A stretch of DNA of 64,000 bases from Oxalobacteraceae bacterium (GCA_013284265.1 JABTBR010000037.1:1-64000); one strand, 5' to 3'; counted from the stretch's first letter, positions 17,269 to 26,253 are shown. Notes: generated by a model not told the origin, from the sequence alone. Made by a program: numbers and translations.

Positions 17269-18474
17269 ATGAGCCTGCAGCCGATTGAAGAACCCCAGGC
17301 GCCGGGGGCGCTCGCGCCCTGGCAGGCGCGGCATCCCTTGTGGCGGCTGGGCTTCCGCCCCTTCTACCTGGCCGGCGCGCTATGCGCCGCGCTGGCCCTG
17401 CCCCTGTGGATGCTGCAGTACTTCGGCGGGTGGCCGGCGCTGGCGGCGCGTATCAACGTCGGCTGGCATATGCATGAGATGGTGTTCGGCATGGCCGCCG
17501 CCGTGGTGATCGGCTTCCTGTACACGGCGGCGCGCGCCTGGACCGGCGTCTGGACGCCGGTACGCGGTGCCCTGGCGGCGCTGGTGCTGCTGTGGTGCGC
17601 CGGCCGGCTGGCCATGCTGGTCGCGCCCGCGCCGCTGGCGGCCGTGGTGGACTGGCTGTTCCTGCCGCTGGCGGCCTGGCCGCTGTTGCAGGTGCTGCGC
17701 CAGGCCGGCAACCGGCGCAACTACTTCCTGGTCGTGCTGCTGGGCCTGATGGCCCTGGCCAATGGCCTGTATCACGCCATCGCGCTGGGCTGGCTGGCGC
17801 TGCCGGCGGCGCTGCCGGTGCAGGCCGCCATCCTGGTGATCGTGCTGATGGAGTCGGCCATCGCCACCCGCGTGCTGCCCATGTTCACCCGCAATGGTGC
17901 GCCCGGCACGACGCCGCTGGTCGAACCGCGGCTGGACCGGCTGGCGCTGGGACTGCTGGCGGCGGCCGCGCTGGCCTGGGTGTTCGGCGCGCCGGCCTGG
18001 CTCATGGCGCCGCTGGCGCTGGCGGCGGCCCTGCTGGTGCTGCTGCGCCTGTGGCGCTGGAAGATCCATCGGACGCTGGGCGTGCCACTGCTGTGGATAC
18101 TGCATTTTTCCTACGCCTGGGTGGCGCTGGGACTGGTATTACTGGCGCTGGCCGGCTTCGGCATGGTCAGTGCCAGCGCGGCCTTCCATGCGCTGACGGT
18201 CGGTTCGATGGGGGGCCTGATCCTGGGCATGATCACCCGCACCACCCTGGGCCATACCGGCCGGCCGCTGGTGGCGGGGCGCAGCGAGCGCGCGATCTTC
18301 GTGCTGATCCAGCTGGCGGCGCTGACGCGGGTCGCGGCGGCGCTGGGCTGGGATAGCGCGCACGGCGCCGTGCTGCTCGTGAGCGCGGTCTGCTGGACGC
18401 TGGCGTTTCTGCGGTATGTGTTCGCCTACTGGCCCTATCTGAGCAGCCCGCGCATCGATGGCAAGGAGGGCTAG
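17269..18474 (+). CDS. NnrS family heme-copper membrane protein
   Basis: This 401-residue protein has about 12 membrane helices. The family signatures are present: HPLWRLGFRPFYLAGA, GWHMHEMVFGMAAAVVIGFLYTAARAWTG, VLPMFTRNGAPG, and MGGLILGMITRTTLGHTGRPL near the C-terminus, with conserved His residues. NnrS proteins bind heme and copper and relieve nitric oxide stress, which fits the end of a nitrate respiration cluster where nitrite and NO build up. ATG 17269 was chosen because the family begins shortly before this Trp-Arg-Leu-Gly-Phe-Arg-Pro motif; the ribosome site is weak. It probably belongs to the narXL transcript. Confidence 0.9.
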   Translation: MSLQPIEEPQAPGALAPWQARHPLWRLGFRPFYLAGALCAALALPLWMLQYFGGWPALAARINVGWHMHEMVFGMAAAVVIGFLYTAARAWTGVWTPVRGALAALVLLWCAGRLAMLVAPAPLAAVVDWLFLPLAAWPLLQVLRQAGNRRNYFLVVLLGLMALANGLYHAIALGWLALPAALPVQAAILVIVLMESAIATRVLPMFTRNGAPGTTPLVEPRLDRLALGLLAAAALAWVFGAPAWLMAPLALAAALLVLLRLWRWKIHRTLGVPLLWILHFSYAWVALGLVLLALAGFGMVSASAAFHALTVGSMGGLILGMITRTTLGHTGRPLVAGRSERAIFVLIQLAALTRVAAALGWDSAHGAVLLVSAVCWTLAFLRYVFAYWPYLSSPRIDGKEG

Positions 18475-18582
18475 CGCCATCGTGAAGGATTTTTAAACGG
18501 CGTCGCCCGCGAGCGTATACAATTTGCCAGCTTCTCCGGTCAACCCATCGGCAAATTCAACACGAAGAAGGGCACTCAGACG

Positions 18583-19560
18583 TTGGCTAGCGCGACCACA
18601 CCACACGAATCCGACCTGGCGGCACCGCGGGCGGCGTTCTCCATCACCGATTTCCCCGCCCTGGACAATCAGCGGGTCGACACGAGCACCGAAGACATCC
18701 TGATCGACCGCGTCGTGCCGGGCGAAATCCTGGTGATCGCCTTCGGCTTTGTCTCCTGGTCCACCCGTCCCGCGTTCGACTTCTTCGGCCGCCTGAAAAA
18801 ACTGGAGCACAGCAGCGGCCGCCACATCAACAAGATACTGCTGCGCGACTCGGCCAACGCCTGGTATCACCGCAACATCAAGGACCTGGGCGATCATCCG
18901 GATGAAACGGCGCAATCGCTGCGGATGCTGATTGAGGCGATCGCGCCCAGCCAGGTCATCACCATCGGCCAGTCGATGGGCGCTTATGCGGCCATCATGT
19001 TCGGGCTGTTACTCGATGTCGATCAAGTCATCGCTTTCGGGCCGCTGTCGTTTCTCGACGTGCGGATGGCGCGGCTCTACCATGAGCGGCGCTGGCTGGC
19101 CGTCATGCAGGAACTGGCCAACAATCCTCCGCCATCGGCTTACGATGACCTGGCGGCGCTGGGCCGCGCCGGCACGGCGCGGAAAACCCGGCTGCATATC
19201 GCCTTCGGCACCAAACCCAATCATCCGGAGGCCAACGAGTCGGTCAACCTCGATGCCATGCATGCGCATCGCCTGGCCGCCGTGTCCAACTGCACCCTCT
19301 ACCCCTATCCCTATTCGGAACACGCGGTGGTCCAGCATCTGATCGATACCAAGCGCATCAACGCGCTGCTGGCCGACCTCATCTTCGGGATCGCCATCCC
19401 ATCGGAAGCGCTGGAGGTCACGCCGGATTGGATGGGCTGGCTTGCGCAGAATCTCCGGCAAGGCGGCGACCCGCAGGAGCTGGCCGAGATCCTGATGCAC
19501 CATGGTTTTTCATCGGCAAGCTGCGATGCGGCGGTGCTGAGCTGCGGCGGCGCGCGGTAA
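18583..19560 (+). CDS. Alpha/beta-hydrolase-like protein of unknown substrate
   Basis: This 325-residue protein has the nucleophile-elbow motif TIGQSMGAYAAIMFG, a likely Asp region (AFGTKPNHPE) and a late His (YSEHAVVQHL), the order expected of an alpha/beta hydrolase triad. An N-terminal part (EILVIAFGFVSW, LLRDSANAWYHRNIKDLGD) resembles hydrolases found with surface-polysaccharide genes, but none are present here. There is no signal peptide. The proposed start is TTG 18583 behind GAAGAAGGGC; no ATG lies nearby in frame. It stands alone between nnrS and a binding protein gene. Confidence 0.6.
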   Translation: MASATTPHESDLAAPRAAFSITDFPALDNQRVDTSTEDILIDRVVPGEILVIAFGFVSWSTRPAFDFFGRLKKLEHSSGRHINKILLRDSANAWYHRNIKDLGDHPDETAQSLRMLIEAIAPSQVITIGQSMGAYAAIMFGLLLDVDQVIAFGPLSFLDVRMARLYHERRWLAVMQELANNPPPSAYDDLAALGRAGTARKTRLHIAFGTKPNHPEANESVNLDAMHAHRLAAVSNCTLYPYPYSEHAVVQHLIDTKRINALLADLIFGIAIPSEALEVTPDWMGWLAQNLRQGGDPQELAEILMHHGFSSASCDAAVLSCGGAR

Positions 19561-19647
19561 TACAGGCATTCATGGCATCGGACGGGGAGGCTGATGCCAG
19601 GATCATTGGCTAGTAAACACACAGTCCATACACATCATAAGGAAACC

Positions 19648-20793
19648 ATGCGGTATACATCGAAAGCAAGTTTGCTGGCCGTCGCGCTGGCCTGCGCAGC
19701 CGGCGCCCAGGCCGAGGACGTGATCCGCATCGGCCACGTGGCCGCCACGTCCGGCCCCATCGCCCACCTCGGCAAGGACAATGAAAACGGCGCGCGCATG
19801 GCGGTGGACGAACTGAACGCGCAGGGCGGGGTGCTGATCGGCGCCAGGCGCTATCGCCTGGTGCTGCAGGCCGAGGATGACGCGGCCGATCCGAAGCAGG
19901 GCGCCGCCGTCGCCCAGAAGCTGGTCGACGCCAAAGTGCAGGGTGTGATCGGCCACGAGAATTCCGGCACCACGATCCCGGCCTCGCGTATCTATCACGC
20001 GGCCGGCATTCCACAGATTTCGCCATCGGCGAGCAATCCCAAGTACACGCGCCAGGGCTACAACACGGCCTTCCGCAATGTCGCCAACGACGAGCAGCTG
20101 GGCGCGGCGCTGGTCAAATTCGCGCTGCAGGCCGGCAAGGCCAAGCGCATCGCCGTGGTCGACGACCGCAGCGCCTATGGCCAGGGGGTGGCCGATGAAT
20201 TTGCCAAAGGCATCAAGCGGGCAGGCTCGGGCGCGACCATCGTCGCCCAGCAGTACACCACCGACAAGGCCAGCGACTTCAGCGCCATCCTGACCGCCAT
20301 CAAGGCCAGCAAGCCGGACCTGATTTTCTTCGGCGGCATGGATGCCGTGGCCGGCCCGATGCTGCGCCAGATGAAGCAGCTGGGCATCAGGGCCCAGTTC
20401 ATGGGCGGCGACGGCATGTGTGCCGACGCATTGGCCAGGCTGGCGGGCGACGCCATGCGTGACGGCCAGGTCTTTTGCGCCGAGGCCGGCGGCGTCGAGC
20501 CGGCCCAGCAAAAAGGCATGGACGATTTCAAGCTGGCCTACAAGCGTAAATTCGGCATCGGCGTCGAGACCTACGCGCCGTATGCCTACGATGCCTTGAT
20601 GACCATGGTGCAGGCGATGCAGGACGCGGGCTCGGCGGAACCGGCCAGGTATTTGCCGGTGCTGGCGAAAACCCGCCACCAGGGTGTGACGGGCAATATC
20701 GCCTTCGACGCCAGGGGCGATGTGAAGGATGGCGTGCTGACCATCTATACCTTCCGTGGCGGCAAGCGCGAGCAGGTCGCGGTGGTGAAATGA
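19648..20793 (+). CDS. Periplasmic branched-chain amino-acid-type binding protein (LivK-like)
   Basis: This 381-residue protein starts with a signal peptide (residues 1-22, ending GAQA) followed by EDVIRIGHVAATSGPIAHLGKDNENG, the usual beginning of Leu/Ile/Val-binding proteins. IGHENSGTTIPASRIYHAAG and FRNVANDEQLGAAL are further family segments. Such proteins deliver amino acids or related ligands to an ABC importer, but no permease or ATPase gene is adjacent, so it is an orphan here. ATG 19648 follows ATAAGGAAACC; an 18-codon upstream extension was rejected. Confidence 0.9.
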   Translation: MRYTSKASLLAVALACAAGAQAEDVIRIGHVAATSGPIAHLGKDNENGARMAVDELNAQGGVLIGARRYRLVLQAEDDAADPKQGAAVAQKLVDAKVQGVIGHENSGTTIPASRIYHAAGIPQISPSASNPKYTRQGYNTAFRNVANDEQLGAALVKFALQAGKAKRIAVVDDRSAYGQGVADEFAKGIKRAGSGATIVAQQYTTDKASDFSAILTAIKASKPDLIFFGGMDAVAGPMLRQMKQLGIRAQFMGGDGMCADALARLAGDAMRDGQVFCAEAGGVEPAQQKGMDDFKLAYKRKFGIGVETYAPYAYDALMTMVQAMQDAGSAEPARYLPVLAKTRHQGVTGNIAFDARGDVKDGVLTIYTFRGGKREQVAVVK

Positions 20794-21006
20794 GCGTCTG
20801 AATGTGCCGCGCAGAACGGCGGATGCGCTGCCGCCGCCGCGCCGGACATGGACATGGGCATGGACATTGTGCAGCGCGCGCGGGTGGTCGGTGTTACCAT
20901 GGCCGCTCAAGAATACGTTGCTGCCTCCAGGGCGGCGGCGTTTGATCAGCACTCCTGGCTGGTTGACGATATTTTTGTCCGCAGGCCGACCAGGAAAGCG
21001 CTTCAG

Positions 21007-21639
21007 ATGCACACAGATTTGCCCGCCATCGCGTCCCCGACGGAACCTTGGCTGCACCAGCTCACGCTGGACGAGCTGGCCACACAGGGCTGGTCGCAGC
21101 AAAACCATTTTCTGCCACCGGAATTGACGCTGGCGCTGGCCGCGGAATGCCGCGCGCTGGCCGCCAGCGGCGTGCTCGGCTTCGCCGGCGTGGGCCGGGG
21201 TGCGGGGCAGACGCTGCGCCCGGACATCCGTGGCGACCGGACCCGCTGGCTGGTGGCAGGCCAGTCCGACGCCTGCGACCGCTATCAGGCGATCATGGAA
21301 ACGTTGCGCCTGGCGCTGAACCAGGCCTTCTTCCTGGGCCTGGACAACTACGAGAGCCACTTCGCCCTGTACGCGCCGGGCGCCTGCTACCGCCAGCACC
21401 TGGACCGCTTCCGCGACGATGACTTGCGCACCGTGTCGGTGGTGATCTATCTGAACCCGGACTGGCTGCCCGGGCAGGGTGGCGCGCTGCGCCTGCACCC
21501 CGAGGGTTTGCCGGTGCACGACATCGCGCCGCTGGGTAGCCGGCTGGTGCTGTTCCTGTCGGCCGAGATGCTGCACGAGGTGCTGCCGGCGAGCTGCGAA
21601 CGCCTGTCGCTGGCCGGCTGGTTCCGCCGCCGCGCCTAG
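21007..21639 (+). CDS. 2-oxoglutarate/Fe(II)-dependent oxygenase (prolyl-4-hydroxylase type)
   Basis: This 210-residue protein carries the iron-binding HxD motif in CYRQHLDRFRDDD, a distal His in EMLHEVLP and an Arg for 2-oxoglutarate in SLAGWFRRR. YLNPDWLPGQGGALRLHPEG and the flanking strands match the P4H/SM-20 fold. Related bacterial enzymes hydroxylate proline in proteins such as EF-Tu, but the substrate here is unknown. ATG 21007 follows AGGAAAGCGCTTCAG; a 53-codon upstream open extension lacks family similarity and was left out. It is convergent with the DUF2145 gene, 12 bases away. Confidence 0.85.
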   Translation: MHTDLPAIASPTEPWLHQLTLDELATQGWSQQNHFLPPELTLALAAECRALAASGVLGFAGVGRGAGQTLRPDIRGDRTRWLVAGQSDACDRYQAIMETLRLALNQAFFLGLDNYESHFALYAPGACYRQHLDRFRDDDLRTVSVVIYLNPDWLPGQGGALRLHPEGLPVHDIAPLGSRLVLFLSAEMLHEVLPASCERLSLAGWFRRRA

Positions 21640-21651
21640 CTGGCCCAGGCG

Positions 21652-22611
21652 TCAGTCCAGCGGCACAACCCGGTCGCCCTCGCCGGGGCGGCAAGCTTGC
21701 GCGATCGCATCCCAGCCGCGATGAACCACGATCTGACGCTCGTCATGGCAGATCTCCACCCGCTCGCTGCCGGGCAGGCGCTGGCGTAGGAAGGATTCAA
21801 GTGCGGCAGGCAGGCTGACGCGCAGTGCCATCGCCGCGCGGTCTGGCTGCGGATGGTCGTCGACGTTGAGTAGCGGCATGAAATACGGCAGCAGCATCAG
21901 CCAGCGCGAGCCGACCTCGACCGGATCGGGCGCATAGCCCTGGCCCTGCAGCCAGTGCTGGGCGCGGGCGCGCAAGTCGGCGCCGTCTTCCAGGCCGGCC
22001 CAGGCCGTGGCCAGCAGTTCGATCAGCCATTGATTGCAGTTCTGGTAGGCCAGGCCGTAGGCATAGGCGTTGGCGCTGTATTGCGCGGCCAGCAGATGCA
22101 CGACGCGCGGCGTGTCGAGCAGGGTTGGCCGGATGGTGGCGGCAGCCTCGGCAGGGATGCGCAGCAGCGAGATGTAGCCGAGGGCGGGATCATCGGTGCC
22201 CATGGCAAAGCCGGCCAGGCCCTGGTCGAAGATCCGCGGGCGGCCTTCCTCGCAGGCATAGTACAACTGGCGCGCGGCCCAGATGCCGTCGTCGCCGCGC
22301 CAGGCCAGCGCAGCATGCGAATAGCGGATGCCGAAGCGCGACAGGTCCAGCCCTGAGCGGCTGATCAGCGCGACGGCGCCGCCGGTGGCGGCCAGTTCTT
22401 CGCGCACCACGGCGGCGAAGCGCAGCAGGCGGTCCTGCTCGGTGGCGCTCAGCTCAAGCGTGCGGTCGCAAAAACGCGAGGGCAGCGCGCTCGGTGAGCC
22501 ATTCGATACGCCCGCCGCGACCGCGCCGGCGCGCGCAGTCTGTGCCGCGCCTGCCAGTGCGCCTGCCAGTGCGGCCAGCGCGGCCAGGGCCAGCGTGCGG
22601 CGCCAGCTCAA
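21652..22611 (-). CDS. DUF2145 exported protein
   Basis: This protein of about 319 residues has a signal peptide if started at the TTG at 22611 (SWRRTLALAALAALAGALAGAAQTARA). That codon overlaps the stop of the upstream gene, which favours coupling; an ATG at 22647 gives 12 extra residues ahead of the signal. The mature part has the family marks FCDRTLELSATEQDRLLRFA, RYSHAALAWR, YYACEEGRPRIFDQGLAGF and YQNCNQWLIELLA. The pattern of an early Cys, His-Ala and later Asn-Cys-Asn recalls NlpC/P60-like papain folds, but the function is unknown. It forms a two-gene unit with 22608-23060. Confidence 0.75.
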   Translation of the reverse strand: MSWRRTLALAALAALAGALAGAAQTARAGAVAAGVSNGSPSALPSRFCDRTLELSATEQDRLLRFAAVVREELAATGGAVALISRSGLDLSRFGIRYSHAALAWRGDDGIWAARQLYYACEEGRPRIFDQGLAGFAMGTDDPALGYISLLRIPAEAAATIRPTLLDTPRVVHLLAAQYSANAYAYGLAYQNCNQWLIELLATAWAGLEDGADLRARAQHWLQGQGYAPDPVEVGSRWLMLLPYFMPLLNVDDHPQPDRAAMALRVSLPAALESFLRQRLPGSERVEICHDERQIVVHRGWDAIAQACRPGEGDRVVPLD

Positions 22612-23060
22612 ATGCCGACGGGGCGGGCAGCCAGTTCGCCATACCATTCGTCGGCCAGCACCAGATAGAAGGCGGTGCGGGTATCGTTGCGGGCGAACTC
22701 GATGCCGTAGGCGCGGTTTTGCGCATACACCAGGTCGCCCTTGTCCAGTTGCTGACGGTCGAAGGTCGACTTGGGCAGATCCAGCACGATGCGCTGCTGC
22801 GGCTGTTCGCCCTGCATGGTGATGCGCGCCATGCCGGCGCGCTCCGGCGTCTGGGCGATGTCGATGATCTGGTAAGGGCCGTTGGCGGTCTTGTTATCGC
22901 CGCCCGAGCTTTTGCTGGAGCCGCTCAGGGATGCGGACACGCTGCCGCTGGAATCCGAACCGGCGCTCGATGCCGATGAGGCGGAACCGGCGTGGGCGTT
23001 CAGGCCCAGGCCCAGTGCGGCGGCGAAACAGGCAAAACGAAGTGTAGAAAAAATATGCAC
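22608..23060 (-). CDS. Small exported protein paired with DUF2145
   Basis: This 150-residue protein has a clear signal peptide (residues 1-24, ending NAHA), then a 35-residue Ser/Gly-rich low-complexity stretch, then a compact domain with YQIIDIAQTPERAGMARITM, RIVLDLPKSTFDRQQL and GDLVYAQNRAYGIEFA. I recognise no named family, but such proteins recur next to DUF2145 genes. It is probably periplasmic or surface-exposed. Its stop overlaps the proposed start of the DUF2145 gene. Confidence 0.65.
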   Translation of the reverse strand: MHIFSTLRFACFAAALGLGLNAHAGSASSASSAGSDSSGSVSASLSGSSKSSGGDNKTANGPYQIIDIAQTPERAGMARITMQGEQPQQRIVLDLPKSTFDRQQLDKGDLVYAQNRAYGIEFARNDTRTAFYLVLADEWYGELAARPVGI

Positions 23061-23162
23061 AGCAATATCCTTGAGTGTAGACGGCCAGTTCCCAGCCAGA
23101 ATTTCGATGGGTACACATGATAGCGCATGATGGCCAGGCTCAAGATGAGATTGCTCTCAATT

Positions 23163-23194
23163 GCCTGCCGCCGGCGCGGCGACAGGCTTTTTTT
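23163..23194 (+). terminator. Intrinsic terminator hairpin in a divergent intergenic region
   Basis: GCCTGCCGC and GCGGCGACAGGC pair in an imperfect GC-rich hairpin followed by seven T. It points rightwards, yet no rightward gene ends nearby: it sits between the leftward gene starting at 23060 and the rightward glutathione transferase at 23264. It may end a short unannotated RNA or attenuate the leader of the transferase gene. Confidence 0.6.
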
Positions 23195-23263
23195 GAGTTC
23201 CCGACCGGTCGTGCTAATTTCGGGTAGGATATTCATTCCTGCCACTTCACGATACCCTACGCC

Positions 23264-23875
23264 ATGATCGAACTGCACCATTTGAACGCCTCCCGTTCCC
23301 GCCGCATCACCTGGCTGCTCGAAGAGCTGGGCCTCGATTACAAGCTGTTCCCATACGAGCGCGATGCCAAGACCCATCTGGCGCCGCCCGAGCTGGCGCG
23401 CATCCATCCGCTGGGCAAGGCGCCGGTGCTGTGCGACGACGGCCAGGTACTGATCGAATCGGGCGCCATCATCGAATACCTGGTGCGCACTTACGGCCAG
23501 GGCCGCTTTGCGCCCGCGCCGGGAACGCCGGAGTACAACCGCTATGTCCAGTTGCTGCACTATGCGGAAGGCTCGGCCATGCTGCCGTTGATGCTCAAGC
23601 TCTATACCGGCCGGCTGGGCGAGGGCGGCGCGCCGCTGCAGCCGCGCATCGACAGCGAAATGGCTAACCACCTGGGTTATCTGGACAGTGAGCTGGCGGG
23701 GCGCGAGTATTTCGTCGGTGGCGAACTGAGCGGCGCTGATGTGCAACTGTCCTTCGTGGCGCAAATGGCCCTGCGGTACGCCGGCCGCGACCGTTATCCG
23801 AACCTGACGGCCTTCGTCGACCGCATCGAAGCCCGTCCGGCCTATCAGAAAGCCATGGCGGCGCACGGCGCCTGA
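23264..23875 (+). CDS. Glutathione S-transferase family protein
   Basis: This 203-residue protein has the thioredoxin-fold N-domain with the likely catalytic Ser in HHLNASRSRRITWLLEELG and the glutathione-binding PLGKAPVL and LIESGAIIEYLVRTYG, then a helical C-domain with ELSGADVQLSFVAQMAL. The Asn-Ala-Ser-Arg-Ser-Arg-Arg start is typical of the bacterial class that includes E. coli YfcF/GstB relatives. It is cytoplasmic, involved in detoxification or stress, with no known substrate. It starts at ATG 23264 and stands as a single gene. Confidence 0.9.
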   Translation: MIELHHLNASRSRRITWLLEELGLDYKLFPYERDAKTHLAPPELARIHPLGKAPVLCDDGQVLIESGAIIEYLVRTYGQGRFAPAPGTPEYNRYVQLLHYAEGSAMLPLMLKLYTGRLGEGGAPLQPRIDSEMANHLGYLDSELAGREYFVGGELSGADVQLSFVAQMALRYAGRDRYPNLTAFVDRIEARPAYQKAMAAHGA

Positions 23876-23941
23876 GATTGCCAAGGGCTGAGGACGAAAA
23901 GACGCTGGCGCCCGAGGCTGCGCCAGCGCGGATGCCGCTGT

Positions 23942-24541
23942 TTAATCGGCCGGCGTGCCGATAAATTCGGGCCGCTGCTCGGCTTCGGCGCAGAAGGCTT
24001 GCAGGCGCGGGAAGTCCTGCGCGATCAGCAATTCCGGCATCATCGACTGCGTGAAATACCAGGCCACGGCGATCGTCACTTCGGCGTTGCCGAACTGACC
24101 CTGCGGCACCGGCATGGCCAGCTCCGCCTCCAACGCGCCGAAGGCGGCCAGCAGTTGGCCAATGACACGCTCGGTCCATGGGGCGTGCTGTTTTTCCACC
24201 GGACGTTTGCGCTCGTAGACGATCTGCACCGCTTTCTCGCAGGCCGCCAACGCCAGTCCCAGCAGGCGATAGGCACGCAGGCGCGCGGCCGCGTCCTGGG
24301 GCATCAGGCGGTCGCCTGCGGCGCCCTGGCTCAGGTAATCGATGATCAGGGTGGAGTCCATCAGCAACTGGCCGTCATCGGTGATCAGGGTAGGGGCTTT
24401 GACCACGGGATTGATCTGGCGGAACTGTTCGAAGGTGCTGAACACGGACAGCGATTGATGCTCGAAGTCGATCTTGAGCAATTTCAGGCAGATGGCCACA
24501 CGGCGGACATAAGGCGAATCCAGCATTCCGATCAATTTCAT
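23942..24541 (-). CDS. Glutathione S-transferase family protein
   Basis: This 199-residue protein begins MKLIGMLDSPYVRRVAICLKLL, with the Ser-Pro-Tyr-Val-Arg-Arg active-site segment of bacterial GSTs. NPVVKAPTLITDDGQLLMDSTLIIDYL is the glutathione-binding region (read in two parts), and the helical domain ends at residue 199. It is unlike its rightward neighbour in sequence, so it is not a recent duplicate. ATG 24541 follows GAGGAAAAGT. It may be controlled from the inverted repeat at 24642-24670. Confidence 0.9.
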   Translation of the reverse strand: MKLIGMLDSPYVRRVAICLKLLKIDFEHQSLSVFSTFEQFRQINPVVKAPTLITDDGQLLMDSTLIIDYLSQGAAGDRLMPQDAAARLRAYRLLGLALAACEKAVQIVYERKRPVEKQHAPWTERVIGQLLAAFGALEAELAMPVPQGQFGNAEVTIAVAWYFTQSMMPELLIAQDFPRLQAFCAEAEQRPEFIGTPAD

Positions 24542-24641
24542 ACTTTTCCTCATTGAAAATATATAAGTGGAAACACATTAATGAATTGGGACGAGCGACT
24601 TGCATAGCAAGTGTAAATAATAGCGTATATGCAATTCTGCT

Positions 24642-24670
24642 AATGTACTAATTTGGCAACTGAGTACATT
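24642..24670. promoter_or_regulatory. Candidate operator: AATGTACT-N13-AGTACATT
   Basis: This perfect 8-base inverted repeat lies about 100 bases upstream of the leftward glutathione transferase. Arms of the GTACT/AGTAC type are known from HxlR-family regulator sites, but no such regulator is encoded here. The surrounding 302-base gap (24542-24843) is AT-rich. Its only coding hint is a 25-codon frame from ATG 24722 (ending WFVP, stop), too short to call; it might be a remnant. Confidence 0.4.
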
Positions 24671-24843
24671 TGACGGCTCCCGCGTCCACAAGCAGAGCAG
24701 CTTTTCACTCAGGGTCTCGGCATGAACAATTCGCAACGCCTTCCTACGCTATTTCTTGCGGCCAGCACCACGCTGGGTCTGAAGTGGTTTGTGCCGTGAC
24801 GATGCCGCGCCGGCATCGCCGCTGACAGCTCAGGCGCGCAAAT

Positions 24844-25311
24844 TCAGGCTGGCAAGCCCAGGTCGAAACAACGATAGCCGTCGTCGGGCTCCCAGCCCAG
24901 CGAGGTATATAAAGCCTGCGCCGCCGTGTTGTCGACGGCGGTGGACAGCGACAGGCGCACCGCGCCCAGCGCGCGCCCGAATGCGGCCGCTGCCTGCAGC
25001 AGCTGGCGGCCGGCACCCAGGCCGCGCGCCGCGGAAACGACAAACAGATCGTTCAGGATAAAGATGCGCGCAGCGGAAACGGAGGAGAAGCTTGGGTAGA
25101 GCTGGGTGAAGCCGACGGCACTGCCTTCCCCATCGACGGCGATGAAGATGGTGGACTGGTTGTGACGGAAGCGTTCCAGCAGGAAGTTGCGGGCCAGGTC
25201 CAGATCGCCGGCCTTGCCATAGAATTGGCGGTAGCCGTCGAACAGTCGGCTTAGCTGTTCAATATCGGCCACGCTGGCCTGACGGGTGTGTATCGAGGTG
25301 ATGCTGTTCAT
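24844..25311 (-). CDS. GNAT-family N-acetyltransferase
   Basis: This 155-residue protein has the acetyl-CoA binding signature in FVVSAARGLGAGRQLLQAAAAFGRALG (the R/Q-x-x-G-x-G/A loop) preceded by the strand AARIFILNDLFV, with the end motif AQALYTSLGWEPDD. The acceptor substrate cannot be told. ATG 25311 was preferred because it has GGATGGAAAG upstream and begins just before the conserved RQASVADIEQLSRLFDGYRQFY segment. Confidence 0.85.
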   Translation of the reverse strand: MNSITSIHTRQASVADIEQLSRLFDGYRQFYGKAGDLDLARNFLLERFRHNQSTIFIAVDGEGSAVGFTQLYPSFSSVSAARIFILNDLFVVSAARGLGAGRQLLQAAAAFGRALGAVRLSLSTAVDNTAAQALYTSLGWEPDDGYRCFDLGLPA

Positions 25312-25635
25312 GGGCTTTCCATCCAAAAGTAGGTGTTCGTTGTTGCGCAAGAGTATAGTTGCCGATAGACACTTTTGCCATTAAATCAAGTAATGTGGCA
25401 GGACGTTTGCGATAAAAAAACAACAATTGTTTCCTTGCGCATCGGCCGTTTTGTGCACTACCGCAAGCTCTACCCTTGAGATGGAATAGTAGTTTCTATT
25501 GAGTAATATTACATAAGAAAAACATAACGATTTAAAAAGCAATGTGCTAGGATCGAAACTAGTTGAACGCAGTCACGATGCTTCGACCGGCCGGCTTGCG
25601 GCGCCGGAACTCTGATCTCATTGTTAAGGCAAATC
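25312..25635. other. AT-rich intergenic region between divergent genes
   Basis: These 324 bases hold no credible gene. They are clearly richer in A and T than their surroundings (for example around 25480-25550) and probably contain the promoters of the leftward acetyltransferase and the rightward PEP-CTERM gene. No convincing palindrome or known box was found. Confidence 0.5.
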
Positions 25636-26187
25636 ATGAAAAACAACTATAAAGCGCTAGTCATGGGGCTGCTCATCGCCAGTTCTGGCTTGATCTCCCA
25701 GTCCGCCCATGCGGTGACCGACATCAGTAAGCCCACCCAGGCCATCACAGTGTCACTGAGCGGCAATTTCAATTTGGGCGATACCTTCAGCAACAACAAT
25801 CTGGGCAATACCTTCGCGGACAAGTTCAGCTTCTTGACGACAGGCTGGACCAATGTCGACATGCTGCTGACCTCGACCAGCACCAAGGCCACCAATGGCC
25901 TGAACCTGACGGGGCTGGGCCTGTACAACAGCGCCAACGTGCAAATCGCCGCCGGGGTGCAAATGCTGACCGGGGTGCAGGACAAGTGGGCGATCGCGGC
26001 GCCGCATCTCACCGCCGGCAACTACTATTTCAAAATTCTCGGTAACGTCGTCGGCAATACCGGCGGCTCTTTCGCCGCCAATGGCCATGTCGTCAGTACG
26101 ATACCGGAAGCGGACAGCTATGCGATGCTGCTGGCGGGACTGGGCCTGATCGGCTTTGTTGCGCGCCGCCGCCGGCACGCCGCCTGA
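25636..26187 (+). CDS. FxDxF-type PEP-CTERM exported protein
   Basis: This 183-residue protein has a signal peptide (about residues 1-27, ending SAHA), an internal FADKFSF that fits the FxDxF theme, and a C-terminal sorting signal of motif, hydrophobic helix (YAMLLAGLGLIGFVA) and RRRRHAA. The motif reads IPEADSY, so the third position of the usual Pro-Glu-Pro is Ala. Such proteins are exported and processed by exosortase/EpsH systems associated with exopolysaccharide or biofilm; none is encoded here. It is adjacent to a paralogue of similar design. Confidence 0.85.
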   Translation: MKNNYKALVMGLLIASSGLISQSAHAVTDISKPTQAITVSLSGNFNLGDTFSNNNLGNTFADKFSFLTTGWTNVDMLLTSTSTKATNGLNLTGLGLYNSANVQIAAGVQMLTGVQDKWAIAAPHLTAGNYYFKILGNVVGNTGGSFAANGHVVSTIPEADSYAMLLAGLGLIGFVARRRRHAA

Positions 26188-26253
26188 GCCATTCTTGTCC
26201 TGGTTTTTTCGAATAATCGCGGACGCGCCGTCTGCCCACTCTTCGGAGCACAT

